From the NCBI GenBank assembly GCA_947493335.1, contig CANLQO010000003.1:62001-126000 (forward strand): 64,000 bases of DNA. Direction: 5' to 3'. Shown here one piece after another: positions 29,659 through 38,407 of this stretch (position 1 is the first letter of the stretch; each line of letters starts with the position of its first letter). This DNA comes from an uncultured Paracoccaceae bacterium. GTDB taxonomy: Bacteria > Pseudomonadota > Alphaproteobacteria > Rhodobacterales > Rhodobacteraceae. The translations under genes and the position numbers were made by a program. The notes beneath the pieces are model-generated. The model searched no databases and was not told where the DNA came from. It was given only the letters and a program-made list of their open reading frames with translations.

Positions 29659-30707
29659 ACAGAAATCTGACAGAATGGGCGACCTGGCGCGAAATCCATA
29701 GCCAACCAGATATCTGGCGGAGTTGGGGGGCAGCACTTGATGTCGCAGAACTTCGTCGTTGGATTGCCGCACAAAGCTTTGATGAGGTGTGGTTCTGTGG
29801 TGCGGGGACCAGTGCGTATATTGGCGATATCATTGCCGCTGAGATCAAAGGAACAAGATCAGTTCCAAGCACGGACATCGTCGCCTGTCCCGCCCAAATT
29901 TTGGCAGGCGCGAGACCTTTGGTGGTCAGTTTTGGTCGTTCTGGGAATAGTACCGAAAGCATCGGCACGCTTGATGCGTTGGACGCGTTGGCACCCCATG
30001 CACCACGCCTGCACATCACCTGCAACAAGGATGGGGTCTTGGCGCAACGTGGCTCGGATGCACCGACACGGGTTATCGTCTTGCCCGAGGCGACACACGA
30101 TGCTGGTTTTGCAATGACGTCGAGCTTTTCCACAATGCTGCTAACCGCGCTTGCCCTTTTCGACGCAGCCTGCGACGTGCCTGCGTGGATGCAGGCATTG
30201 GCTGACCAGATGCAGGAACTGTTAACCAAAGTCGCCACTGGTCCCCGGCCAGAGAGGATCGTCTACGTTGGCTCTGGCCCATTGGCATTTGCAGCCAGAG
30301 AGGCCGCGCTGAAGGTCATGGAACTATCTGCGGGACAGATCCCTGCGCTTTGGGACAGCAGCCTTGGCTTTCGACATGGGCCGAAGGCATTTGTCACGGA
30401 TAACACCGACATCACCGTTTTCGTAAGCCCGCAGGACCCCACTCACGAATACGATTTTGATCTGGCACATGAATTGCGCGCGCAATTTCCCAAGGCTTCT
30501 GTTGAAACCATCGGTCCCGGTGGCGATATCGCGGTCCCGATGCCGTTTGGGACGGCTTGGGCCGCGCCACTTTGCGTTGCTGTCGCCCAGATCAGGGGGG
30601 CAACATGGGCGCATGACCTTGGGCTGGATGTTGATGATCCTTTCAAGGGCCGGTCGACGTTAAGCCGCGTCGTATCAGGTGTGCAACTTTATCCGGTGGC
30701 GTCATGA
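29655..30707 (+). CDS. SIS domain protein, AgaS-like
   Basis: EVWFCGAGTSAYIGDIIAAEIKG; FGRSGNSTESIGTL; YVGSGPLAFAAREAALKVMELSAGQIPALWDSSLGFRHGPKAF. Confidence 0.8.
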   Translation: MNRNLTEWATWREIHSQPDIWRSWGAALDVAELRRWIAAQSFDEVWFCGAGTSAYIGDIIAAEIKGTRSVPSTDIVACPAQILAGARPLVVSFGRSGNSTESIGTLDALDALAPHAPRLHITCNKDGVLAQRGSDAPTRVIVLPEATHDAGFAMTSSFSTMLLTALALFDAACDVPAWMQALADQMQELLTKVATGPRPERIVYVGSGPLAFAAREAALKVMELSAGQIPALWDSSLGFRHGPKAFVTDNTDITVFVSPQDPTHEYDFDLAHELRAQFPKASVETIGPGGDIAVPMPFGTAWAAPLCVAVAQIRGATWAHDLGLDVDDPFKGRSTLSRVVSGVQLYPVAS

Positions 30708-31609
30708 CGGCGATCGGGATCGACCTCGGCGGGACCAAGATCGAAACCCAGGTCTTTGATGACGATTGGGCCAAGGTTGCCCGGCAAAGGTGTGAGACAC
30801 CTGCCACCTATGATGCATTGGTACATGCGGTTACATCACAAATCGGATGGGGCATCGCGCAAGCTGGCGCGGACGTGCCTGTGGGCATCGGCGCGGCAGG
30901 ACTGGTTACGCCCGATACCGGCATTGCGTTGACGGCCAATCTGGCCGCGACGGGTCATCCTTTTCCTGCTGATATCGAAAAAGCGGCAGGACGCGCGATC
31001 ACATACGTTAATGACTGCCGCGCACTCGCATTATCCGAAGCGGTATTTGGTCAGGGCAAAGACCACAAAACTGTGATGGCTCTGATCCTTGGGACCGGGG
31101 TCGGTGGTGGCATTTCGGTTGACAAAAGCCTGCTGCAGGGCGCGACCCACACCGGGGGCGAGTTTGGGCATACGTCCGCGCCGGCGCATCTTGTCGCCCG
31201 ATACGATTTGCCGATACACACCTGCGGTTGCGGTCGAGAAGGATGTATCGAGACCTACATCGCAGGCCCCGGACTGTCCGGGTTAGCCAAGCATTTGACC
31301 GGACAATCCGTTTGCCCACCCCAGATCGCCGCGCAACGCAAGAATGCGATGGCACCGGTTTGGCAGGCCTGGTGTGATCTGACTGCGGATTTGCTGCACA
31401 CGCTCACACTGACGGTCGATCCTGACCTGATCGTATTAGGTGGTGGTTTGAGTCAGATTGACGGGTTGATCGAGGATTTGACGGCGGCAGCACAGGCTGC
31501 CCAATTGTCCGGGTTTCGGACGCCCCGGCTTTGTTTGGCACAAGGCGGCGACACAAGCGGCGCGCGTGGTGCGGCCTTTGCTGCCTGGCAGGCTGTTCGA
31601 CATGACTGA
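30704..31609 (+). CDS. ROK family kinase (N-acetylglucosamine kinase-like)
   Basis: IGIDLGGTKIETQVF; LGTGVGGGI; HTCGCGREGCIETYIAG. Confidence 0.85.
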   Translation: MTAIGIDLGGTKIETQVFDDDWAKVARQRCETPATYDALVHAVTSQIGWGIAQAGADVPVGIGAAGLVTPDTGIALTANLAATGHPFPADIEKAAGRAITYVNDCRALALSEAVFGQGKDHKTVMALILGTGVGGGISVDKSLLQGATHTGGEFGHTSAPAHLVARYDLPIHTCGCGREGCIETYIAGPGLSGLAKHLTGQSVCPPQIAAQRKNAMAPVWQAWCDLTADLLHTLTLTVDPDLIVLGGGLSQIDGLIEDLTAAAQAAQLSGFRTPRLCLAQGGDTSGARGAAFAAWQAVRHD

Positions 31610-32831
31610 CGTGTTGCGTGACATCATCCGCCGAAACCGTGCGGGCCAAACCGTCGCAATCCCTTCGGTTTGTTCGGCGCATCCAGATGTAGTGCGCGCA
31701 TCGCTTGGTCTTGCAGAACGGTTGGATCGCCATGTGGTGATCGAAGCGACGTCCAATCAGGTCAATCAGGATGGCGGCTACATCGGTCAAACGCCGCACG
31801 ACTTTATAAGATTTGTCAACGACTTAGCGGATGACGCCGGGATTGATCGCACCCGGATCATCTTTGGTGGGGATCACCTTGGGCCGCAGGCTTGGCGCGC
31901 ACAAAATGCTGATGCGGCGATGGCCAAGGCGGAGGTCATGGTCCGCGATTATGTCGCCGCCGGGTTTGGCAAGATCCACCTCGACTGTTCGGAAGGATGT
32001 GCTGGCGATCCTGCCCAACTGGAGGATGAAATCACAGCGTCTCGTTCCGCCCGGCTCGCGCGGATATGTTGTGAGGTCTCAGATGACGTCCTGTTTGTGG
32101 TTGGCACAGAGGTACCCCCACCGGGCGGCGCACGCGCGGATGAGAACGGGGACATTCCGCCGACATCGCCAAAGGCTGCGCGTCAGACCCTGATCGCACA
32201 TGATGCCGCATTCGGTGATCTTGCCGAGAACATTGGCGGATTGGTGGTTCAGCCGGGTGTGGAATTCAGCCCCGCTGCTGTTCATCACATGCCCAAATCC
32301 CGTGATCCAAAGCTGTTGTCTGCGCTTGCCGATCATCCACGGGTTTGCTTGGAAGCGCACTCTACCGACTATCAGCATCCGGATGTGTTTCCCCGTCTTG
32401 CCGACCTCGGATTTGCCTTTCAAAAGGTTGGGCCCGCATTGACCTTTGCGTATCGAGAGGCGCTTTATGCGCTGGATCAGTTACGCCCGACGCCCGGTGC
32501 CCTCGCAGCGGTGATGGAAGATGTGATGTGTTCCGCTCCTGAGCACTGGCAGTCACATTACAATGGCGACGACGTCACCCTAAAGACGTTGCGCCACAGC
32601 GGTCTGGCGGACCGCATCCGCTACTATTGGCCGCACGAAATGGCGCAGGACGCAGTCAAGGCACTAAGGGACGAGATGTCCGCGCCGATCCCAGACTCAA
32701 AGCTCATGACGGTCTTTGAAAAGTCTGTCCTTGACCGTGCTGAAGGCTTGCGCGGTGCGCAGATCGACAGGTTGATCCATGCGCAGATTGAAACTGCACT
32801 TGCGCCCTATTTCTTTAAGGAGACGGCATGA
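31602..32831 (+). CDS. D-tagatose-bisphosphate aldolase non-catalytic subunit family (GatZ/KbaZ)
   Basis: AIPSVCSAHPDVVRASLGLA; IIFGGDHLGPQAWR; FQKVGPALTFAYREALYALD. Confidence 0.85.
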   Translation: MTDVLRDIIRRNRAGQTVAIPSVCSAHPDVVRASLGLAERLDRHVVIEATSNQVNQDGGYIGQTPHDFIRFVNDLADDAGIDRTRIIFGGDHLGPQAWRAQNADAAMAKAEVMVRDYVAAGFGKIHLDCSEGCAGDPAQLEDEITASRSARLARICCEVSDDVLFVVGTEVPPPGGARADENGDIPPTSPKAARQTLIAHDAAFGDLAENIGGLVVQPGVEFSPAAVHHMPKSRDPKLLSALADHPRVCLEAHSTDYQHPDVFPRLADLGFAFQKVGPALTFAYREALYALDQLRPTPGALAAVMEDVMCSAPEHWQSHYNGDDVTLKTLRHSGLADRIRYYWPHEMAQDAVKALRDEMSAPIPDSKLMTVFEKSVLDRAEGLRGAQIDRLIHAQIETALAPYFFKETA

Positions 32832-33967
32832 CGGACCTTTGGATCGCGCCTGAGCAGCTGTTTGATGGGCAGAACCTGCATAATGGCCTTGCCGTAAGGG
32901 TCGTTGACGGCAGGGTCACTGATCTGGCCCCTGCCCCAAAGGATGCTCACCGACTGAAAGGTTGCCTGACACCGGGCTATGTGGATCTGCAGGTCAATGG
33001 CGGCGGCGGCGTGTTGCTGAATTCCACACCGACGCGGCAAGGTATTGAGATCATCGCCGAAGCACACCGCCGATTTGGTACCGTCGCGATCATGCCGACC
33101 GTGATCACGGATGAACCGGATGTACTGGATCAAGCGGCCGACGCCGCAATCACGGCGATTGACCTAGAGGACATCGTAGGGCTTCACATCGAGGGGCCCC
33201 ATATCTCTCAGGTCCGGCGCGGCACCCATAACGGCGCTTTTGTGCGCGCATTGGACGACCGCACATTGAATACCGTCTCCCGACTACGGCAGCACGGCGT
33301 GACGGTCATGATCACCGTTGCGCCAGAAGCAGCGACCCCGGCGCAGATAGGAGCACTCACGGAACTGGGGGCAATCGTTTCCATCGGTCATACCAATGCG
33401 ACCGCCGAAGAGGTTGAGGCCGCAATCAAGGCGGGCGCGACGGGTGCCACTCATCTCTTTAATGCTATGTCACCAATGACGGGACGTGCCCCCGGTGCGG
33501 TGGGCGCAATTATCAATTCGCACGTCCGGTCAGGGATCATCTGCGACGGACATCATGTTGACGATCGTATGATCCGTCTGGCCATGCGGGCGCGTCCTGC
33601 AGAGGACCTTATGTTCCTTGTCTCGGACGCCATGGCAACGGTCGGCGGACCTGATCACTTCGATCTTTATGGTCAGGGGGTCCATCTTGAAGATGGTCGC
33701 TTGATCAACGCCGAGGGCAACCTCGCCGGAGCGCACGTCACCCAAGCCGAGGGTGTGGCGCGTTTGGTGCAACACGTGGGTGCGACCTTGCAAGAGGCAT
33801 TGCGCATGGCCATCACCACCCCCTCGGCGCTGGTCGGCCTAGCCGAACGGGCCCGGATCGTCGGGCAACGCAGCCGGGATCTGATCGTGATATCGGCCGA
33901 TTTGTCGGACACCCGCGCCTTCGTTGATGCAACAGCAGAACTTTTGGCCAAAGATGCCGCCGAATAG
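32828..33967 (+). CDS. nagA: N-acetylglucosamine-6-phosphate deacetylase
   Basis: TPGYVDLQVNGGGGV; GLHIEGPHIS; GATHLFNAMSPMTGRAPGAVG; GHHVDD. Confidence 0.93.
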   Translation: MTDLWIAPEQLFDGQNLHNGLAVRVVDGRVTDLAPAPKDAHRLKGCLTPGYVDLQVNGGGGVLLNSTPTRQGIEIIAEAHRRFGTVAIMPTVITDEPDVLDQAADAAITAIDLEDIVGLHIEGPHISQVRRGTHNGAFVRALDDRTLNTVSRLRQHGVTVMITVAPEAATPAQIGALTELGAIVSIGHTNATAEEVEAAIKAGATGATHLFNAMSPMTGRAPGAVGAIINSHVRSGIICDGHHVDDRMIRLAMRARPAEDLMFLVSDAMATVGGPDHFDLYGQGVHLEDGRLINAEGNLAGAHVTQAEGVARLVQHVGATLQEALRMAITTPSALVGLAERARIVGQRSRDLIVISADLSDTRAFVDATAELLAKDAAE

Positions 33968-34688
33968 GCCGGTCCGGTTGGAGATTTGTGTCGACGCACC
34001 CGCTTCGGTCGCGGCGGTCGCGGGCATCGCTGACCGCATTGAATTATGCAGCGCGCTTGATTTGGGAGGTTTGACGCCGGACATCGGACTGATGGAGATG
34101 GCCGCAAAGCTTGGAATTGAGACGCATGTCCTGATCCGTCCACGCAGCGGTGATTTTCAGATGTCCGATGACGATCTGGCAGCCGCGGTCTCGAGCATTC
34201 GGGCGGCAAATCAGCTTGGATTGGCGGGCGTGGTCATCGGCGCAGAGTCTGACGGTGCACTAGACCGAAGTGCGCTCGACCTGATGATCCGAGCCAGTGA
34301 CGGGATGCATGTGACCCTTCACCGGGTCATTGACGTCGTGGACGATCCGATCGCCGCGCTTGAAACGGCAGTTGATGCGGGCGCCGGTCGTATCCTGACC
34401 TCGGGCGGGGCTGTTTCTGCCATCAACGGGATTTCCGGGCTGAACGCGCTGCATAAGGCGGCAGCAGGACGCATCGAGATTATGGCAGGTGCGGGCCTGA
34501 CGAGCCGAAATCTGCCAGAGCTTCTGGCGCGAACCGAGATCACATCGGTGCACGCATCTTGCTCATCTCAGAAGCAGCTGGAGCCACGGTATGGTCAGTT
34601 CGGCTTTGGAGAATACGCGCGCTCTATCGACCTTGCAGAGGTGACGCGGATCAAAGCGCTATGCGCAGATGACGTTGCGGATGCTTGA
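33954..34688 (+). CDS. cutC: CutC family TIM-barrel protein
   Basis: LEICVDAPASVAAVAGIADRIELCSALDLGGLTPDIGLM; HVLIRPRSGDF; VTLHRVIDV. Confidence 0.85.
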   Translation: MPPNRPVRLEICVDAPASVAAVAGIADRIELCSALDLGGLTPDIGLMEMAAKLGIETHVLIRPRSGDFQMSDDDLAAAVSSIRAANQLGLAGVVIGAESDGALDRSALDLMIRASDGMHVTLHRVIDVVDDPIAALETAVDAGAGRILTSGGAVSAINGISGLNALHKAAAGRIEIMAGAGLTSRNLPELLARTEITSVHASCSSQKQLEPRYGQFGFGEYARSIDLAEVTRIKALCADDVADA

Positions 34689-34725
34689 TCGCAGCCGAAG
34701 CGATTGAAGAGCTGATCGCCAAACG

Positions 34726-35730
34726 TCATCCCGGTGCGGAAACCTCAATTTGATGAACCGACCCGTCGCGCGCGGCGGCATCGGCGGCATCGGCCAGAAC
34801 CTGCGCGCGCAGCCCATCCTGACCGTTCGGCGCGACGGCATTGCCGCTGACGACACAATTGACGAAATGCGTCATCTCAGCACGATAGGCGGCTGCATAG
34901 CGTTCGAGGAAAAAGGGTTGGGTCGCGGCAGTATTGAAACCGTCACCGGTGGCCAATTCAACTGTGTTTTCCAGCACGTTGGCTGCTCGTAACATGCCTT
35001 TTGATCCATGGACCTCGACCCTTTGGTCATAGCCATATGTCGCCCGGCGCGAATTACTAATCTGACAAATCTTGCCGCTTGCCGTGGTAAGCGTGACGGC
35101 GGCGGTATCAAAATCACCGGCTTCTCCGATTTCAGCATCGACAAGACAGGACCCGACAGCACTGAGGGAGACCGGTTCTTCGCCAAGCAAAAACCGCGCC
35201 ATGTCAAAGTCGTGGATCATCATGTCGCGAAAAATGCCACCCGAGGTTTTGATGTACCCAATGGGCGGCGGAGCGGGATCCCGCGACAGGATCGTCACCA
35301 TCTCGACGTTCCCAATCACTTGCTCGGCGATCTGGTTTTGCAGATGCGCAAAGTTGGGATCGAACCGGCGATTAAAGGCCACCATAAACGGCACACCCGC
35401 TTCTTCGACTGCCGACAGACAATCACGGATGCGGGCAACTGACAGATCAATCGGCTTTTCACAGAAGATCGCTTTGCCCTCGGTCGCAGCCTGCTGGATG
35501 ATGTCATAATGCGTGGTGGTTGGCGTCCCAATCACAACCGCGTCGATCCCGGGATCACGCAAGATATCCTCGGTGCTTTTGACTGTGGCCCCCAATGTCT
35601 GGCCAAGCGCCTCTGCCGCTTCCGGCATGAAGTCCGAAACGGCGACGGCCCGTGCCGTCGTCATCCGCGACAGGGTCGCACCATGCACCTGCCCAATACG
35701 CCCGCAGCCCAAAATTCCGATATTCAGCAT
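34726..35730 (-). CDS. iolG: Inositol 2-dehydrogenase
   Basis: MLNIGILGCGRIGQVHGATL; FCEKPIDLS; FNRRFDPNF; MIHDFDMARFLLGEEP. Confidence 0.88.
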   Translation of the reverse strand: MLNIGILGCGRIGQVHGATLSRMTTARAVAVSDFMPEAAEALGQTLGATVKSTEDILRDPGIDAVVIGTPTTTHYDIIQQAATEGKAIFCEKPIDLSVARIRDCLSAVEEAGVPFMVAFNRRFDPNFAHLQNQIAEQVIGNVEMVTILSRDPAPPPIGYIKTSGGIFRDMMIHDFDMARFLLGEEPVSLSAVGSCLVDAEIGEAGDFDTAAVTLTTASGKICQISNSRRATYGYDQRVEVHGSKGMLRAANVLENTVELATGDGFNTAATQPFFLERYAAAYRAEMTHFVNCVVSGNAVAPNGQDGLRAQVLADAADAAARDGSVHQIEVSAPG

Positions 35731-35732
35731 GG

Positions 35733-36560
35733 TCATCCTTTCATAGCCGACAGTACGCGACGTGTTGCAGCAACCATCGGGGCCTCGACGTCCTTAAGGA
35801 TCGCGACGCGGTCAAAGCGTTCAGGATCTGCCGCAACGGCACCCCGTAATGCTGCCCCAAAAGCCATGCGCAGCTCTGTCCCGATGTTGAATTTGCAGAT
35901 GTGCGTTTCGCGCGCGAGACGTGCGCGCTGTTCCACCGGCACGCCAGAGCCACCGTGGATCACAAGCGGAACCGAAGTGAGCGCCTGGATTTCGGCAATG
36001 CGCGCCTCATCCAATCCGCCTTCCTTGTTTTCCTGCAGATGAACGTTGCCAACCGAAATGGCCATCGCATCAACGCCCGTCTCGGTTGCAAAGCGGGCGG
36101 CTTCCAAAGGGTCCGTTCCGGCCGATTTCTCACCATTGCTGTAGCCGACAAAGCCAATCTCACCCTCACAGGAAATCCCTGCGGAATGGGCCATGTCCGC
36201 GATTTGTTTGGTTTCAGAAATGTTGTCGGCCAATGGTTTGCGTGAACCATCGAACATCAACGAGGTAAAGCCGCTGTCCAGCGCCTCACTGCATTCATCA
36301 TAGGTGTAGCCGTGATCAAGATGGGCGACGACCGGCACTGACGCCCCTTCTGCCAGATGCCGGAACATCTTGCCCAAAACAGGCAGCGGTGTGTGCGCAC
36401 GGCAACCGGGGCCCGCCTGCAGGATCACCGGGCAGTTTTCGGCCTCTGCTGCCTGCACGAAGGCGCGCATGTCTTCCCAGCCTAAAGTGACCAGTCCGGC
36501 CACGGCGTAGCCGTCCCTCAAGGCAGGCTGAAGCACCTCTGCCAGTGTTACCAATGCCAT
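35733..36560 (-). CDS. Class II fructose-bisphosphate-type aldolase (IolJ/GatY-like)
   Basis: VPVVAHLDHGYTYDECSEALDSGFTSLMFDGSR; EGEIGFVG; VIHGGSGVP; inside iol operon. Confidence 0.85.
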   Translation of the reverse strand: MALVTLAEVLQPALRDGYAVAGLVTLGWEDMRAFVQAAEAENCPVILQAGPGCRAHTPLPVLGKMFRHLAEGASVPVVAHLDHGYTYDECSEALDSGFTSLMFDGSRKPLADNISETKQIADMAHSAGISCEGEIGFVGYSNGEKSAGTDPLEAARFATETGVDAMAISVGNVHLQENKEGGLDEARIAEIQALTSVPLVIHGGSGVPVEQRARLARETHICKFNIGTELRMAFGAALRGAVAADPERFDRVAILKDVEAPMVAATRRVLSAMKG

Positions 36561-36569
36561 AGGATGCCC

Positions 36570-37412
36570 CTATTTGAACTTTGCGATCATGTCCTTGATC
36601 CCCGGAATCGTCTCAAGCTGATCGGCATGCGAGGGCTGGAAATATTGCACAAGACTGCGCTGCGACAGGCCACCAAGAATGGTGAAGTAATACATTTGAT
36701 ACCCGGGCAACACCGCACACGGATGGTAGCCGCTATCAAGGCAGATCGTTGACCCATCGACGATGTGATAGGCGTCGCCCGCCTTTCCGTCTTCGCGTTG
36801 TAGCATCTGCACCCCAGAGCCATGGTTCGGTTTGAAACGAAAATTGTACGTCTCGTCATGGCGTGTCTCAACCGGCAGGCGGTCGGTGTCATGTTTGTGG
36901 CTGGGAAAGCCGGACCAGCCGCCCTCGCCCACCGTGAAAAGTTCTGACACCAAAAGGCGGCCGACTTTGTCGTGGTACTTTGTTCCCAGAATGTGCTTGA
37001 TCTTGCGGTGCGTCTTGGTGTCGTCAGAGCCGTATTGCACCAAATCCAATTCGTCTGAGCGCACAGCAAACGCTTCGAGTACCTTATCGTACTTCGCGCC
37101 AGCCACGAAAATTTCGGCCTCTTCCGACGTGCAGACCATTTCCGCACGGGCAGCCGTTGGCACATAGACCCCTTCGGGTTCACCATCCCAGACATCTTCA
37201 ACGCGGCCACCCAAATCAGCGGCTTTGAAGCCTTCAACATCCACATCAATCGAGCCGGTCGCGGGCACGATACAGGTTTCAAAGCCCGGGACCGCATATT
37301 CGAATGCCTGACCCTTCTTGAGCTTCACAATGTTGAAATAGTTCAGCGGAACGGTCTCATCGCCGACGTCTACAATTGGTTTGTTCTGGTTGTCGTAAGG
37401 AGCAATGTGCAT
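36570..37412 (-). CDS. iolB: 5-deoxy-glucuronate isomerase
   Basis: SELFTVGEGGWSGFPSHKHD; DETYNFRFKPNHGSGVQML; GYHPCAVLPGYQMYYFTILGG. Confidence 0.9.
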   Translation of the reverse strand: MHIAPYDNQNKPIVDVGDETVPLNYFNIVKLKKGQAFEYAVPGFETCIVPATGSIDVDVEGFKAADLGGRVEDVWDGEPEGVYVPTAARAEMVCTSEEAEIFVAGAKYDKVLEAFAVRSDELDLVQYGSDDTKTHRKIKHILGTKYHDKVGRLLVSELFTVGEGGWSGFPSHKHDTDRLPVETRHDETYNFRFKPNHGSGVQMLQREDGKAGDAYHIVDGSTICLDSGYHPCAVLPGYQMYYFTILGGLSQRSLVQYFQPSHADQLETIPGIKDMIAKFK

Positions 37413-37422
37413 AGCGGTCCCT

Positions 37423-38406
37423 TCAGCTTTGCGTGGGGCCGGGATGCGCGGCCAGAAATGTTTCAAGGGTCTTGGTGTCGGCCATAGCAGGTGCGCAACC
37501 CGGACGCGAGACGGTCACCGATGCACAGGCAGAGCCGCGCAGGATCGCGGTTTTCAGATCATGGCCATCGGCCAGTGACGTCATCAGCCCGGCCATAAAA
37601 CTGTCGCCCGCGCCTGTCGGCTTGAGCGCGTCCACCGGATAGATGCCGGTGCGTATTTCTTCGCCTCCGGCAAAGGTGATCGCGCCTTCGGGGCCCATTT
37701 TGTAAATGACGACTGCGGCGGATTCCGTTGACAATGCACGGGCCTTTTCCAGCCCCTTGTCGATGGACCCGGCCATGAAACCAAATTCCTCATCATTGCC
37801 GACAATCATGTCGCATCTTGCCGCTGCACGGCTCAGCACGTCAGAGGCGACCTCTGCCGACGGCCAGGAATATGGTCGATAGTCGACGTCGAAGATAATC
37901 GGCAGCCCGGCGGCCTTGGCCCGATCAAAGCCATGAAACGTTGCGCTGCGCGAAGGTTCAGCAGCAAAGACGGTCCCCGCTGTGATCAATGCGCCAAAAC
38001 GGCCAAAATCGACAGCTTCCACATCGTCTTTGTTCATCTCGAAATCTGCGGCACCATTTCGGTAGATGACGGACTGGTGCCCTTCAATCCGGCTTTCGTA
38101 CACGGCAAGCGAATTGCGGAATTCGCCTCCAATCGGGATAACATAATCCGTTTGCACGCCATATCGTTTCAGCTGGTTTGTACAATAGCGACCAATGCTG
38201 TCATCCGAGACCCGCGTGACCAAAGCCGCCTGCCCACCCAGTTTGCAGATACCAGCCGCGATATTGGCCGAAGACCCGCCAAGACCCACATGCATAACCT
38301 CCGCATCCTCGGTCGCGGTCCCGGGAGGGTCGGCGAACAAATCCATCCCGGCGCGTCCGATGACAACGAAATTGTTGGCCTTGATCCCGGCAAGCAGCGC
38401 GTCCAT
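37423..38406 (-). CDS. iolC: 5-dehydro-2-deoxygluconokinase (PfkB family)
   Basis: FVVIGRAGMDLFADPPG; GGSSANIAAGICKLGG; DALKPTGAGDSFMAG. Start moved to MDALLAG. Confidence 0.9.
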   Translation of the reverse strand: MDALLAGIKANNFVVIGRAGMDLFADPPGTATEDAEVMHVGLGGSSANIAAGICKLGGQAALVTRVSDDSIGRYCTNQLKRYGVQTDYVIPIGGEFRNSLAVYESRIEGHQSVIYRNGAADFEMNKDDVEAVDFGRFGALITAGTVFAAEPSRSATFHGFDRAKAAGLPIIFDVDYRPYSWPSAEVASDVLSRAAARCDMIVGNDEEFGFMAGSIDKGLEKARALSTESAAVVIYKMGPEGAITFAGGEEIRTGIYPVDALKPTGAGDSFMAGLMTSLADGHDLKTAILRGSACASVTVSRPGCAPAMADTKTLETFLAAHPGPTQS

Positions 38407-38407
38407 C

